Assembly: GCA_005879205.1 (NCBI GenBank) | Contig: VBLD01000058.1 | Coordinates: forward strand, 1-18,010 | Length of the DNA: 18,010 nucleotides | From: Deltaproteobacteria bacterium | GTDB taxonomy: Bacteria > Desulfobacterota > Binatia > DP-6 | Direction of reading: 5' to 3' | Part shown: positions 7,267 to 14,444 of the stretch, in pieces | Numbering within the stretch: position 1 is the first letter of the stretch | Layout: each line of letters begins with the position of its first letter | Translations under genes and position numbers: made by a program | Notes under the pieces: model-generated | Seen by the model: only the letters and a program-made list of their open reading frames with translations | What the model was told of the DNA's origin: nothing | Database searches by the model: none

Positions 7267-8378
7267 TGCGCGTCGCGCTCATGCACCGGCGGATCGCGGG
7301 CGGCGGCACCGAGACGGATCTGCGCCGGCTCGCGGCCGGCCTCACGACGCGCCGCCACGACGTGCACGTCTTCTGCGCGCGCCCCGGTCCGGTGCCGCCG
7401 GGCGTGACGCTCCGGCGCGTGCCCGTGGTGCGGGGCGGGCGGCTCGCCCGGCTGGTGTCGTTCGCCTTCGCCGCGCCCCGGCTCGTGGCGCGCGAGCGCT
7501 GGGACGTCGTGGTGGGCTTCGGGCGCACGCCGCGGCAGGACGTCGTGCGCGTGGGCGGCGGCACGCACCGGACGTACCTCGCGCGGATGCGGGCGGCGGG
7601 GCTCCGGCCCCCGGCGCTCGGGCCGTACCACCGCGCCATTCTCTGGCTCGAGCGACGGCAGTTCGCACCGGGTGGCCACCGCCGCGTGCTGACGGTGTCG
7701 GCGCGGGCGCGCGACGAGGTGGCCGGCGACTACGGCGTGCCGCGCGAGCGGATGGCGGTCATCTACAACGGCGTCGACGCCGAGCGCTTCCACCCGGCCG
7801 GGCGCCCGGTGCTGGGCCCGCTCGTGCGCCGGGAGCTCGGCGTCGAGGACGGGATGCGCCTCTGCGTGGCGATCGGCACCGGCTTCCGCCGCAAGGGCTT
7901 CGACCTGCTGCTCGCGCTCTGGCGGACGGCCGCGCCGGCGCACACGGTCCTCGCCCTGGTGGGCGGCGACGAGCGCCTCGGGGCCTACCGCCGCGAGGCG
8001 AGCCGGCTCGCGGGACGCGTGGTCGTCACCGGCCCGCGCGAGGACGTCGTGCCGCTCCTCGCCGCCGCAGACGTCGTGTGCGCGCCGTCGCGGCAGGAGG
8101 CCTTCGGCAACGTCGTGCTCGAGGCGTGCGCCGCCGGGGTGCCCGTCGTCACCAGCCGGCGAGCCGGCGCCGCCGAGCTCCTCGACGGGCCGCTCGCCGC
8201 CCTGGTCGTCGACGATCCCGAGGACCTGGACGCGCTCGGAGCGGCGCTCGCCCGGGCGCTCGGACCCGAGGGGCCGAGCTTCGGCCGGGCGGCGCGACGG
8301 CTCGCCGAACGGCTGCCGTGGGACGCGCACCTCGAGCGGGTGGAGACGCTCTTCGCGGAGGTGGCGCGTGAGCGCTGA
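7266..8378 (+). CDS. GT4 glycosyltransferase, WaaG-like
   Basis: A 370-residue GT4 enzyme. The N-terminal domain begins MRVALMHRRIAGGGTETDL. It includes RWDVVVGFGRTPRQDVV, which matches the position and style of the WaaG motif (YDVVVGFNKMP in E. coli). WaaG adds the first glucose of the outer core. VIYNGVDAERFHP leads into the donor domain. AIGTGFRRKGFDLLL holds the phosphate-binding Arg and Lys. The E-x7-E motif is intact (E278 and E286, in EAFGNVVLEACAAGVPVV). ATG 7266 overlaps the upstream stop by one base (TGATG). The 3' end overlaps the fusion gene by 11 bases. Assignment to WaaG rests on that N-terminal motif and the LPS context. Another retaining hexosyltransferase is possible. Confidence 0.87.
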   Translation: MRVALMHRRIAGGGTETDLRRLAAGLTTRRHDVHVFCARPGPVPPGVTLRRVPVVRGGRLARLVSFAFAAPRLVARERWDVVVGFGRTPRQDVVRVGGGTHRTYLARMRAAGLRPPALGPYHRAILWLERRQFAPGGHRRVLTVSARARDEVAGDYGVPRERMAVIYNGVDAERFHPAGRPVLGPLVRRELGVEDGMRLCVAIGTGFRRKGFDLLLALWRTAAPAHTVLALVGGDERLGAYRREASRLAGRVVVTGPREDVVPLLAAADVVCAPSRQEAFGNVVLEACAAGVPVVTSRRAGAAELLDGPLAALVVDDPEDLDALGAALARALGPEGPSFGRAARRLAERLPWDAHLERVETLFAEVARER

Positions 8379-10002
8379 GCGGCCAGCCGGCGAGCGATGC
8401 GTCGTCCGGCGCGGGCTTCGCGCCTGGCTCGCGCCGGGCATCCAGCTCGCCGACGTCGCACCCGGCGGCGACCCCGACCGCCTGCTCACGCGTCCCGACT
8501 GCGAGATGGTGAAGCTGCAGCAGAAGGTCGCGGTCGGCGTGCTCACCACGCCGGCCGGGCGGCTCTACATCAAGCGCTACAACGTCTTCGCGTGGCGGGT
8601 GGCGCTCGGGAACGTGTGGCGCCGCTCGCCGGCGCTCGGTGCCTGGCGCGCCGCGCACGTCCTCGGGGCGCGAGGCTTCGCCACCCCCGAGCCGCTCGGG
8701 GCCGTCGAGGTCCGCCGCGCCGGAATCCTCGAGAAGAGCTGCTTCGTCACCCGGGAGGTGCCGGCGGCGCGCACCGCCGACCAGCGCTGGCAGGCGATCG
8801 TCGCCGATCCAGACGGCGTGCGGCGGCGAGCCGGCCGGCGGGCGCTCGCCCGGGCGCTCGGCGATCTCTTCCGGCGCCTGCACGCCGCGGGCGTGTACCA
8901 CAACGACCTGAAGGACGTGAACGTGCTCGTCGACGGCCCCGTCGGCGCGCCGCGCTGCGTGCTGCTCGACCTCGAGCGCGTGCGGACGCTCCGGCGCGTC
9001 GGACACCGGCGGCGCGTGAAGAACCTGATGCAGCTCGCGCGGACCCTCGGGCCGCAGGCGAGCGCGACCGACCGGCTGCGGTTCCTCGCCGCCTACCTCG
9101 GACCGGATGGCGCGCGGGCCGAGCGGCGGAAGTGGGTCGGGGCGGTCGGGCGGGCGGCGGCGCGCAAGGGCGCGGGTCGCCTGGCCGGAGTCGGCGGGTC
9201 GCCGCCCCGCGTCTCCTGCACGGTGATCGCGCAGGACGAGGAGAGGATGATCGAGGGCTGCCTCGCGAGCGTCGCCTGGTGCGACGAGCTCGTCGTCGTC
9301 GACGGCGGCTCCTCCGATCGGACGGTCGCCGTCGCGCGCCGGTTCACCGACCGGGTCCTGTTCCATGCCTGGCCAGGGCACCGCGCGCAGAAGCAGTTCG
9401 CGCTCGACGCGGCGAGCGGCGAGTGGGTGCTCAACCTGGATGCCGACGAACGCGTGTCGCCCGAGCTCGCGACCGAGATCCGCCGCGTGCTCGCCCGCGT
9501 GCCCGCGCACGTCGGCGGCTTCGCGGTGCCGCGCCTGGTCGCCTACCTCGGCCGCTGGTGGTACCGCGGCGGCTGGTATCCACGCCCCATCGTGCGCCTG
9601 GTGCGCCGCTCGGCGACACGCTGGGGCGGGACCGACCCGCACGAGCGTGCCGAGGTGACGGGCGACGTTCGCAGCCTGCGCGCGCCGATCATCCACTACA
9701 CGTACCGCGACATCTCGGATCACCTCCGGAGCATCAACCGACTCACCACGGTGGCGGCTGCGGGGCGCGCCGGCCGGCGCGTCGGGCTGCCTCAGCTCGT
9801 CCTCGAGCCGCTCTGGCGTTTCGTCAGGGCGTATCTCGTGACCCGTGGCGCCGCGGACGGCTTCGCCGGCCTCTTCGTCGCCGGCACGGGAGCGTTCTAC
9901 GTCTTCCTGCGCGCGGCCAAGGTCTGGGAGCTCCAGGTGCATGCGGCCGCGGCATCTGCTAAACGCGGCGACGGGCGCCGCCGCGCCCCCGCCTCGTCGT
10001 GA
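8368..10002 (+). CDS. Fusion protein: LPS kinase domain plus WaaE-like GT2 domain
   Basis: A 544-residue two-domain protein. Residues about 1-270 are an InaA/WaaP-type kinase: ATP-site Lys K69 in LYIKRYNVF, FATPEPLGAVEV, catalytic loop YHNDLKDVNVLVD (H178, D180) and metal motif LLDLERV (D201, E203), then a basic helix around RKWVGAVGRAAARKGAGR. From about residue 278 a full GT2 domain follows: VSCTVIAQDEERMIEG, VVVDGGSSDRT, WVLNLDADERVSPEL (D358-A-D360), RWWYRGGWYPRPIVRL, then RAPIIHYTYRDI and a hydrophobic end with FYVFLRAAKVWEL. That second half is typical of WaaE/KdtX glucosyltransferases, which modify heptose I. Joining kinase and transferase suggests phosphorylation and glycosylation of neighbouring core sites by one chain. 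Both active sites look intact. GTG 8368 overlaps the upstream gene by 11 bases; the stop overlaps the next start as GTGA. Confidence 0.9.
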   Translation: MSAERPAGERCVVRRGLRAWLAPGIQLADVAPGGDPDRLLTRPDCEMVKLQQKVAVGVLTTPAGRLYIKRYNVFAWRVALGNVWRRSPALGAWRAAHVLGARGFATPEPLGAVEVRRAGILEKSCFVTREVPAARTADQRWQAIVADPDGVRRRAGRRALARALGDLFRRLHAAGVYHNDLKDVNVLVDGPVGAPRCVLLDLERVRTLRRVGHRRRVKNLMQLARTLGPQASATDRLRFLAAYLGPDGARAERRKWVGAVGRAAARKGAGRLAGVGGSPPRVSCTVIAQDEERMIEGCLASVAWCDELVVVDGGSSDRTVAVARRFTDRVLFHAWPGHRAQKQFALDAASGEWVLNLDADERVSPELATEIRRVLARVPAHVGGFAVPRLVAYLGRWWYRGGWYPRPIVRLVRRSATRWGGTDPHERAEVTGDVRSLRAPIIHYTYRDISDHLRSINRLTTVAAAGRAGRRVGLPQLVLEPLWRFVRAYLVTRGAADGFAGLFVAGTGAFYVFLRAAKVWELQVHAAAASAKRGDGRRRAPASS

Positions 10003-10880
10003 CGGTGTCGATCGTCGTCGTCAACTGGAACGCTGGCGCCGCGCTCGACGGCTGCCTCGAGAGCCTGGCGGCCGACGGGCTCAGCGGGCGCGACGTCGTG
10101 CTGGTCGACAACGACGCGACCGACGGCAGCACGGCCGATGCGCGTGCCCGCCATCCGTGGGTTCGCGTCGTCGAGACGGGACGGAACCTCGGCTTCGCGG
10201 GCGGTGCCAACCGCGGCGCGGCGGTGGCGCGCGGCGAGGTCGTGTGCTTCCTCAACCCCGACGCGCGCGTGCTGCCAGGCGCCGTGCAGACGCTGGTCGA
10301 CACGCTCCAGCGCGTGCCGGGCGCCGGCATCGCCGGCGGTGGGCTGGTCGACGACGCCGGTGGCTGGCAGCCGGCCGCCGGGCGCTTCGGACCCGTGCGG
10401 CACCTGATGCTCGACACCACCCCCGGCCGGCTCGGCGCGCGGCTCCGCCGCGCGCCCCATCGCGTCGACTGGGTGTACGGCACGTTCATGGCCGTCCGCC
10501 GCGATCTCTTTCGTCAGCTCGGCGGCTTCGACGCGCGCTACTTCGTCTACGGCGAGGATCTGGACCTCTGCTACCGCGCCGCGCGGCTCGGGTCGCGCAC
10601 CATTCACGTGCCGGCGGCGCGAGCGGTCCACGGCACGAACGTGAGCGCGGCCCTGCGGTTCGGGCTCGGACGCGAGGCGGAGGTGGTGAAGGGCGAGATG
10701 CGCTTCTATGCGGCGCGGGGGGCGCCGCGCGACCTGCTCCTCTTCCGCGCCGTCGCCGGATGCAAGTTCGGTCTCAAGGCGGCCCTGGCCGCGGCGATCG
10801 GCCACCGCCGTGCTGCGGTCACCTACGCGCGCGTCGTCCGGGCGTGCGTCGCCTTCGACCCGCTCGCCGCCGATGCCTGA
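9999..10880 (+). CDS. GT2 glycosyltransferase, rhamnosyltransferase (WbbL)-like
   Basis: A 293-residue GT-A enzyme of the WbbL type. It starts MTVSIVVVNWNAGAALDG at GTG 9999, which overlaps the previous stop (GTGA). Other motifs are VVLVDNDATDGS, the NLGFAGGANRGAAVA signature of this subgroup and FLNPDARVLPGAV, with NPDA (D88) in the DxD position. DWVYGTFMAVRRDLF and VYGEDLDLCYRAARLG follow, the latter supplying the catalytic acidic residues. The C-terminal 60 residues are hydrophobic and basic. Enzymes like this often add rhamnose or another deoxyhexose from a dTDP-sugar to a lipid-linked glycan, fitting O-antigen or outer-core assembly. No dTDP-rhamnose synthesis genes are in the window, so the sugar is unknown. 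It overlaps the following GT2 by 8 bases. Confidence 0.89.
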   Translation: MTVSIVVVNWNAGAALDGCLESLAADGLSGRDVVLVDNDATDGSTADARARHPWVRVVETGRNLGFAGGANRGAAVARGEVVCFLNPDARVLPGAVQTLVDTLQRVPGAGIAGGGLVDDAGGWQPAAGRFGPVRHLMLDTTPGRLGARLRRAPHRVDWVYGTFMAVRRDLFRQLGGFDARYFVYGEDLDLCYRAARLGSRTIHVPAARAVHGTNVSAALRFGLGREAEVVKGEMRFYAARGAPRDLLLFRAVAGCKFGLKAALAAAIGHRRAAVTYARVVRACVAFDPLAADA

Positions 10881-11835
10881 GCACGCATCCATCCTGACGC
10901 TCGCGGTGCCGTGCCGGACCGACGAGCCGGCGCTCGCCCGCACCCTCGCGGTGGCGCACGCGGCGGTCGGCGGGCTGGGGCTGGGGCTGGGGCAGGCGGT
11001 CGACCTGCTCGTTTGCATCAACGGGTCGGACGCGGCGTCCTCCGCCGCGCTCCGCGACGTGCGGACCTTCGCCCGCGAGGCCCGGGCGCCGCTCGCCGAG
11101 GTGGCCGTGGACGGCGCGGGACCCGCGCCGCTCTCCCCGGGGGTCGCCCCGCTCGCGGTGGCGGCCCTGCTCGTCGGCCGGGCGGGAAAGCCGCTCGCCT
11201 GGAACGTGCTGCGCCAGCAGGCGCGCGGGCCGATCGCGATCTTCTTCGATGCCGACGTGTGGTTCGCGCCCGACGCTTTCCGTCTCCTGCGCGATGCCCT
11301 GGCCGCCGCGCCGGAGGCGGCGCTCGCCTCGGGCAAGACCACCTGCGCACCGCGTCCGCGCGCCTTCGAGCGCATCATGGCGGCACCCTACGGCGTCGAC
11401 TTCCCGAACCTCTCGGCGCAGCTCTATGCCGCCCGCCTCGGCGCGCTCCCCGCCGCCATGCCCGAGGACCTGATCGAGCCGGAGCGATGGCTCGAGCTCG
11501 TGGTGGGGGGTGAGCGTCTCGTCCGCGTCCCCGAGGCGCGCGTGGCGGTGCGTCTGCCGGCCACGCTCGCCGACTTCTGTCGCCAGCGCATCCGTATCGA
11601 GATGGGAAAGGTGCAGCTCGCCCGCGAGTACCCCGAGCTCGGCAGGCGCGGTGCGCCGCAGCCGCGGGTGCGCGCGGCGCTCGGCAGCCTCGAGCTCCGC
11701 GACACGGCCCGCCTGGGACTCTACCTCGCCATGCGCAGCGCGGCGCATGCGGTGGCGTGGTGGCGCTACCGGCGCGGCGCCACCGCCGGCATCTGGCGCC
11801 AGGCGGTCACGACCAAACGGTGGGACGCGGCGTGA
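10873..11835 (+). CDS. GT2-family glycosyltransferase, divergent
   Basis: A 320-residue protein with a recognisable but divergent GT-A fold. It begins ILTLAVPCRTDEPALART. VDLLVCINGSDAAS takes the place of the nucleotide-binding strand. GKPLAWNVLRQQARGPIAI leads to FFDADVWFAPDAF, with a clear DxD motif at D126-A-D128. MPEDLIEPERWLEL offers the catalytic acidic pair. A basic stretch (FCRQRIRIEMGKVQLARE) and a semi-hydrophobic C-terminal helix near VAWWRYRR may touch the membrane. The donor is unknown. An in-frame GLGLGLG run near residue 36 is encoded by a CTGGGG hexamer repeat. ATG 10873 lies inside the upstream gene (8-base overlap). The stop overlaps the next GT4 as GTGA. It is probably a working partner of the preceding GT2. 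Confidence 0.8.
   Translation: MPEHASILTLAVPCRTDEPALARTLAVAHAAVGGLGLGLGQAVDLLVCINGSDAASSAALRDVRTFAREARAPLAEVAVDGAGPAPLSPGVAPLAVAALLVGRAGKPLAWNVLRQQARGPIAIFFDADVWFAPDAFRLLRDALAAAPEAALASGKTTCAPRPRAFERIMAAPYGVDFPNLSAQLYAARLGALPAAMPEDLIEPERWLELVVGGERLVRVPEARVAVRLPATLADFCRQRIRIEMGKVQLAREYPELGRRGAPQPRVRAALGSLELRDTARLGLYLAMRSAAHAVAWWRYRRGATAGIWRQAVTTKRWDAA
10972..10992 (+). repeat. CTGGGG hexamer repeat, potential G-quadruplex
   Basis: Four G-runs (10972-10974, 10977-10980, 10983-10986 and 10989-10992) are separated by identical 2-base CT loops. This is a canonical intramolecular G-quadruplex pattern on the coding strand, about 100 bases into the GT2 gene. It encodes alternating Gly-Leu. Change by whole hexamers would keep the frame, so it is not a phase-switching repeat. 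Confidence 0.7.
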
Positions 11836-13019
11836 AGGTGCTCTTCCTGGTGACCCGCTTGCCGGTGCCGCCGTGGCGGGGCGACCAGGTCCGTGCCTTC
11901 CATCACCTCCGACTGCTGGCGCAGGCGCACGAGATCACCTGCTGCGCCCTCCTCACGCGCCCGCCGCCGGCGTGCCTGCGGGCAGAGGTGGAGGCGCTCG
12001 GGGTGCGTCTCGTCGTCGTCCCGCTCGGCAGGCTCGGGGCCGCGCCGGCGCTGGCGCGCGGGCTCCTGGGCGACCGCCGTCCCTTCCAGGTGTTGCTCTA
12101 CGCCCGGCGGCGCGCGGCGAACGCCGTGGCGCGACTCGGCGCGCGGGCCGGCTTCGACGTCGTGCACGCGCAGCTCGTGCGTGCGGCGCCGTACCTGCCG
12201 CCGGGCCGCCAGCCGCCGGTCGTCGTCGATCTGATCGATGCGCTGTCGGCGAACTTCGCCCGGCGGGCGGTGAGCGAGCGCGGACCCGTCGGGGCGGTCG
12301 CCGCGTGGGAAGCGGCGCGGCTGGCGCGCTTCGAGGCGCGGCTCGTCGCCGAGGTGGCCGCCGTGCTCGTCGTCTCGGAGGCGGACCGGGCGGCGCTCGG
12401 CGGCGAGCGCGTGACCGTAGTGCCGAACGGCGTCGACGCGGTTGCGTTCGCCTACCGCGAGGATGGACGTCCGCCGGCGCGGGTCGTCTTCGGCGGCAAC
12501 CTCGGTTACTTCCCGAACGTCGACGCGGCCTGCTGGCTCGCGCGCGATATCTTTCCCCGCATCCGCCGCGCACTGCCCGTGGCCGAGCTGCTCCTGGTGG
12601 GGGCGCGGCCGGCCCGCGCGGTGCGCGCGCTCGCCGGCACGCCGGGCGTGGCGCTGGCCGCCGAGGTGCCGGCGATGGCACCCGAGATCGCCGGGGCGAC
12701 GGTGGCCGTCGTGCCGGTCCGCGCGGGGTCGGGCATGCAGAACAAGGTGCTCGAGGCGATGGCCGTCGGGACGCCGGTGGTGACCACGCCGCGCGCGGCA
12801 GCGGCACTCGACGCCGAGCCGGGCGAGCACCTGCTGGTCGCCGAGGACGCGGCGGGGCTCGCGTCGGCGGCCCTCGACCTCCTGCGCGACGCGAGGCGCG
12901 CGCGCGCGATGGCGCGGGCCGCGCGCGCGCTCGTCGAGCGGCGCTATCGCTGGGAGGATTCCGCGGCCGCCGTGGAGGCGGCGTGGCGGCGCGCCGTGGA
13001 CGCGCCGCGCCGATCTTGA
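11832..13019 (+). CDS. GT4 glycosyltransferase, resembling the PEP-CTERM/EPS-associated subgroup
   Basis: A 395-residue GT-B enzyme. It starts KVLFLVTRLPVPPWRGDQ at GTG 11832, overlapping the previous stop. FDVVHAQLVRAAPYLP and VVVDLIDALSANFARR lie in the acceptor domain. VVPNGVDAVAFAY marks the inter-domain linker. The donor domain has VVFGGNLGYFPNVDAA and VVPVRAGSGMQNKVLEAMA (E308), then VGTPVVTT. The first Glu of E-x7-E is replaced by the GSGMQNK loop. This combination is typical of the GT4 subgroup annotated beside PEP-CTERM/exosortase exopolysaccharide clusters; no exosortase gene is seen here. After its TGA there are 19 non-coding bases, the largest gap inside the operon. It may act on the lipid-linked glycan begun by the next gene's product. 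Confidence 0.88.
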   Translation: MKVLFLVTRLPVPPWRGDQVRAFHHLRLLAQAHEITCCALLTRPPPACLRAEVEALGVRLVVVPLGRLGAAPALARGLLGDRRPFQVLLYARRRAANAVARLGARAGFDVVHAQLVRAAPYLPPGRQPPVVVDLIDALSANFARRAVSERGPVGAVAAWEAARLARFEARLVAEVAAVLVVSEADRAALGGERVTVVPNGVDAVAFAYREDGRPPARVVFGGNLGYFPNVDAACWLARDIFPRIRRALPVAELLLVGARPARAVRALAGTPGVALAAEVPAMAPEIAGATVAVVPVRAGSGMQNKVLEAMAVGTPVVTTPRAAAALDAEPGEHLLVAEDAAGLASAALDLLRDARRARAMARAARALVERRYRWEDSAAAVEAAWRRAVDAPRRS

Positions 13020-13038
13020 ACGCGCGGCGGCTTCTGGT

Positions 13039-14442
13039 ATGTCGCCGTCGGTGTATCGGCGCGAGAGAGGATGGCGCCTCCGCTGGACGTTGCTCGTCCA
13101 GGGAGACCTCCTGGCGGCTTGCCTCGCCTATCTCCTCGCGTTCCTGCTGCGCGCCGCGGTGCCGTTCCCGCTGACGCGCGGCTACCTGCCCGCGCTGCGC
13201 TTCGCCGAGGTCCACCACCACTGGATCGCGATGCTCGGGGCGCAGGCGGGGGTGCTCTACTTCCTCGGGCTCTACGAGCCGCGCGCGCTCAGCAACGCGC
13301 GCGCGCAGGCCGGCCCGATCGCCGCTGCCGCGGGCCTGCAGGCGCTCGTCCTGATCGCCGTCTACTTCTTCGCGCAGGACCTCGTCTTCCCGCGCTCGAT
13401 CTTCGTGGTGTTCGCGGGCCTCAACGCCGCGCTGCTCTTCCTGTGGCGACTCGGCAGCCGGTCGTTGATGGGGGCCTACCCGCGGCGGCGGGTCCTGGTG
13501 GTCGGCACGAACGCCGCCGCCGCCGAGGTGATCGACACGATCCGCGTGCAGCACTGGCTCGCCATGGACATCGTCGGCGCGGTCTCGGCCGACGGCGCCG
13601 CCTCGCCCGCACCCCGCGGCGTGCCGGTGCTCGGGGCGCGCGAGGAGCTGCCCGCGCTCTGCGCGCGGCACGACGTCGACGAGGTGATCATCGCCTCCGA
13701 GCACTCGTGGCAGGACCGGCTCCTCGACTCGCTCAGCCGGCTCGAAGGCCCGCGCGCGCGCGTCTGCGTCGTGCCGTCGCCGTACGAGATCCTGATCGGA
13801 CGACCGGAGCACCTGCGGCTGCACGACATCCCGCTGATCGAGGTGATCCGCGAGCCGGCTGCCGGGGGAGCGAGCGCGGCCAAGCGGCTCTTCGACGTCG
13901 TCCTGGCGCTGGTGCTGCTCGTCCCGGCGCTGCCGCCGATGCTGCTCGTCGCGCTCGGGATCAGGCTCACGTCGGGCGGCCCCGTCCTCTACACGCAGAC
14001 GCGCGTCGGCAAGGACGGGCGGCCGTTCACCATGGTCAAGTTCCGGACGATGCACGCGGCCGCCGAGCGCGTCACCGGGGCGGTGCTCGCGGCCGAGAAC
14101 GATCCGCGCGTCACCTGGCTCGGCCGCTACCTGCGCGCGCTCCGGCTCGACGAGTTGCCCCAGCTCTGGAACGTGCTGGTCGGCGACATGAGCTTCGTCG
14201 GGCCGCGGCCCGAGCGGCCGGAGTTCGTCGGGCGCTATCAGCGGGAGATCCAGGGGTACGCCGAGCGCCTGAAGGTGCGTCCGGGGCTCACCGGATACGC
14301 GCAGGTGAACGGCGAGTACCACACCTCGGCGCCGACCAAGCTCAAGTACGACCTCGCCTACATCTACAACCGCTCGCTGTGGCTCGACCTCAAGATACTG
14401 TCCGAGACCGTGAAGGTGATGCTCACGCGGCGGGGCATCTGA
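13039..14442 (+). CDS. Polyprenyl-phosphate sugar-1-phosphate transferase (WbaP/WcaJ-like)
   Basis: A 467-residue polyisoprenyl-phosphate hexose-1-phosphate transferase, which starts a glycan by moving a sugar-1-phosphate from a nucleotide sugar to undecaprenyl phosphate in the inner membrane. Residues about 14-140 hold four hydrophobic segments (such as LLAACLAYLLAFLLRAA). A Rossmann-like cytosolic domain follows from RRRVLVVGTNAAAAEVI. A fifth hydrophobic segment begins near RLFDVVLALVLLVPALP. The catalytic domain has PFTMVKFRTM (K334-M338), the catalytic Asp-Glu pair in RLDELPQLWNVL (D371-E372), DMSFVGPRPERPEF and RPGLTGYAQVNGEY. All expected motifs are present and length is normal. ATG 13039 is 19 bases after the upstream stop, with no strong Shine-Dalgarno site. 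The attached sugar (galactose, glucose or other) cannot be predicted. Confidence 0.95.
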   Translation: MSPSVYRRERGWRLRWTLLVQGDLLAACLAYLLAFLLRAAVPFPLTRGYLPALRFAEVHHHWIAMLGAQAGVLYFLGLYEPRALSNARAQAGPIAAAAGLQALVLIAVYFFAQDLVFPRSIFVVFAGLNAALLFLWRLGSRSLMGAYPRRRVLVVGTNAAAAEVIDTIRVQHWLAMDIVGAVSADGAASPAPRGVPVLGAREELPALCARHDVDEVIIASEHSWQDRLLDSLSRLEGPRARVCVVPSPYEILIGRPEHLRLHDIPLIEVIREPAAGGASAAKRLFDVVLALVLLVPALPPMLLVALGIRLTSGGPVLYTQTRVGKDGRPFTMVKFRTMHAAAERVTGAVLAAENDPRVTWLGRYLRALRLDELPQLWNVLVGDMSFVGPRPERPEFVGRYQREIQGYAERLKVRPGLTGYAQVNGEYHTSAPTKLKYDLAYIYNRSLWLDLKILSETVKVMLTRRGI

Positions 14443-14444
14443 TC

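Noticed and set aside
13750..13762. Alternating CG run (also 12896-12906), a possible Z-DNA site
   Set aside because: Alternating CG tracts of this length are expected by chance from Ala/Arg codons at this GC content, and both lie inside conserved coding sequence.
11953..14322. Very long open frame on the minus strand (789 codons), with others at 14364-16562, 8149-9942 and 886-2403
   Set aside because: They are Arg/Pro/Ala-rich, low-complexity shadows opposite well-recognised + strand genes. In DNA this GC-rich, stop codons are rare in all frames.
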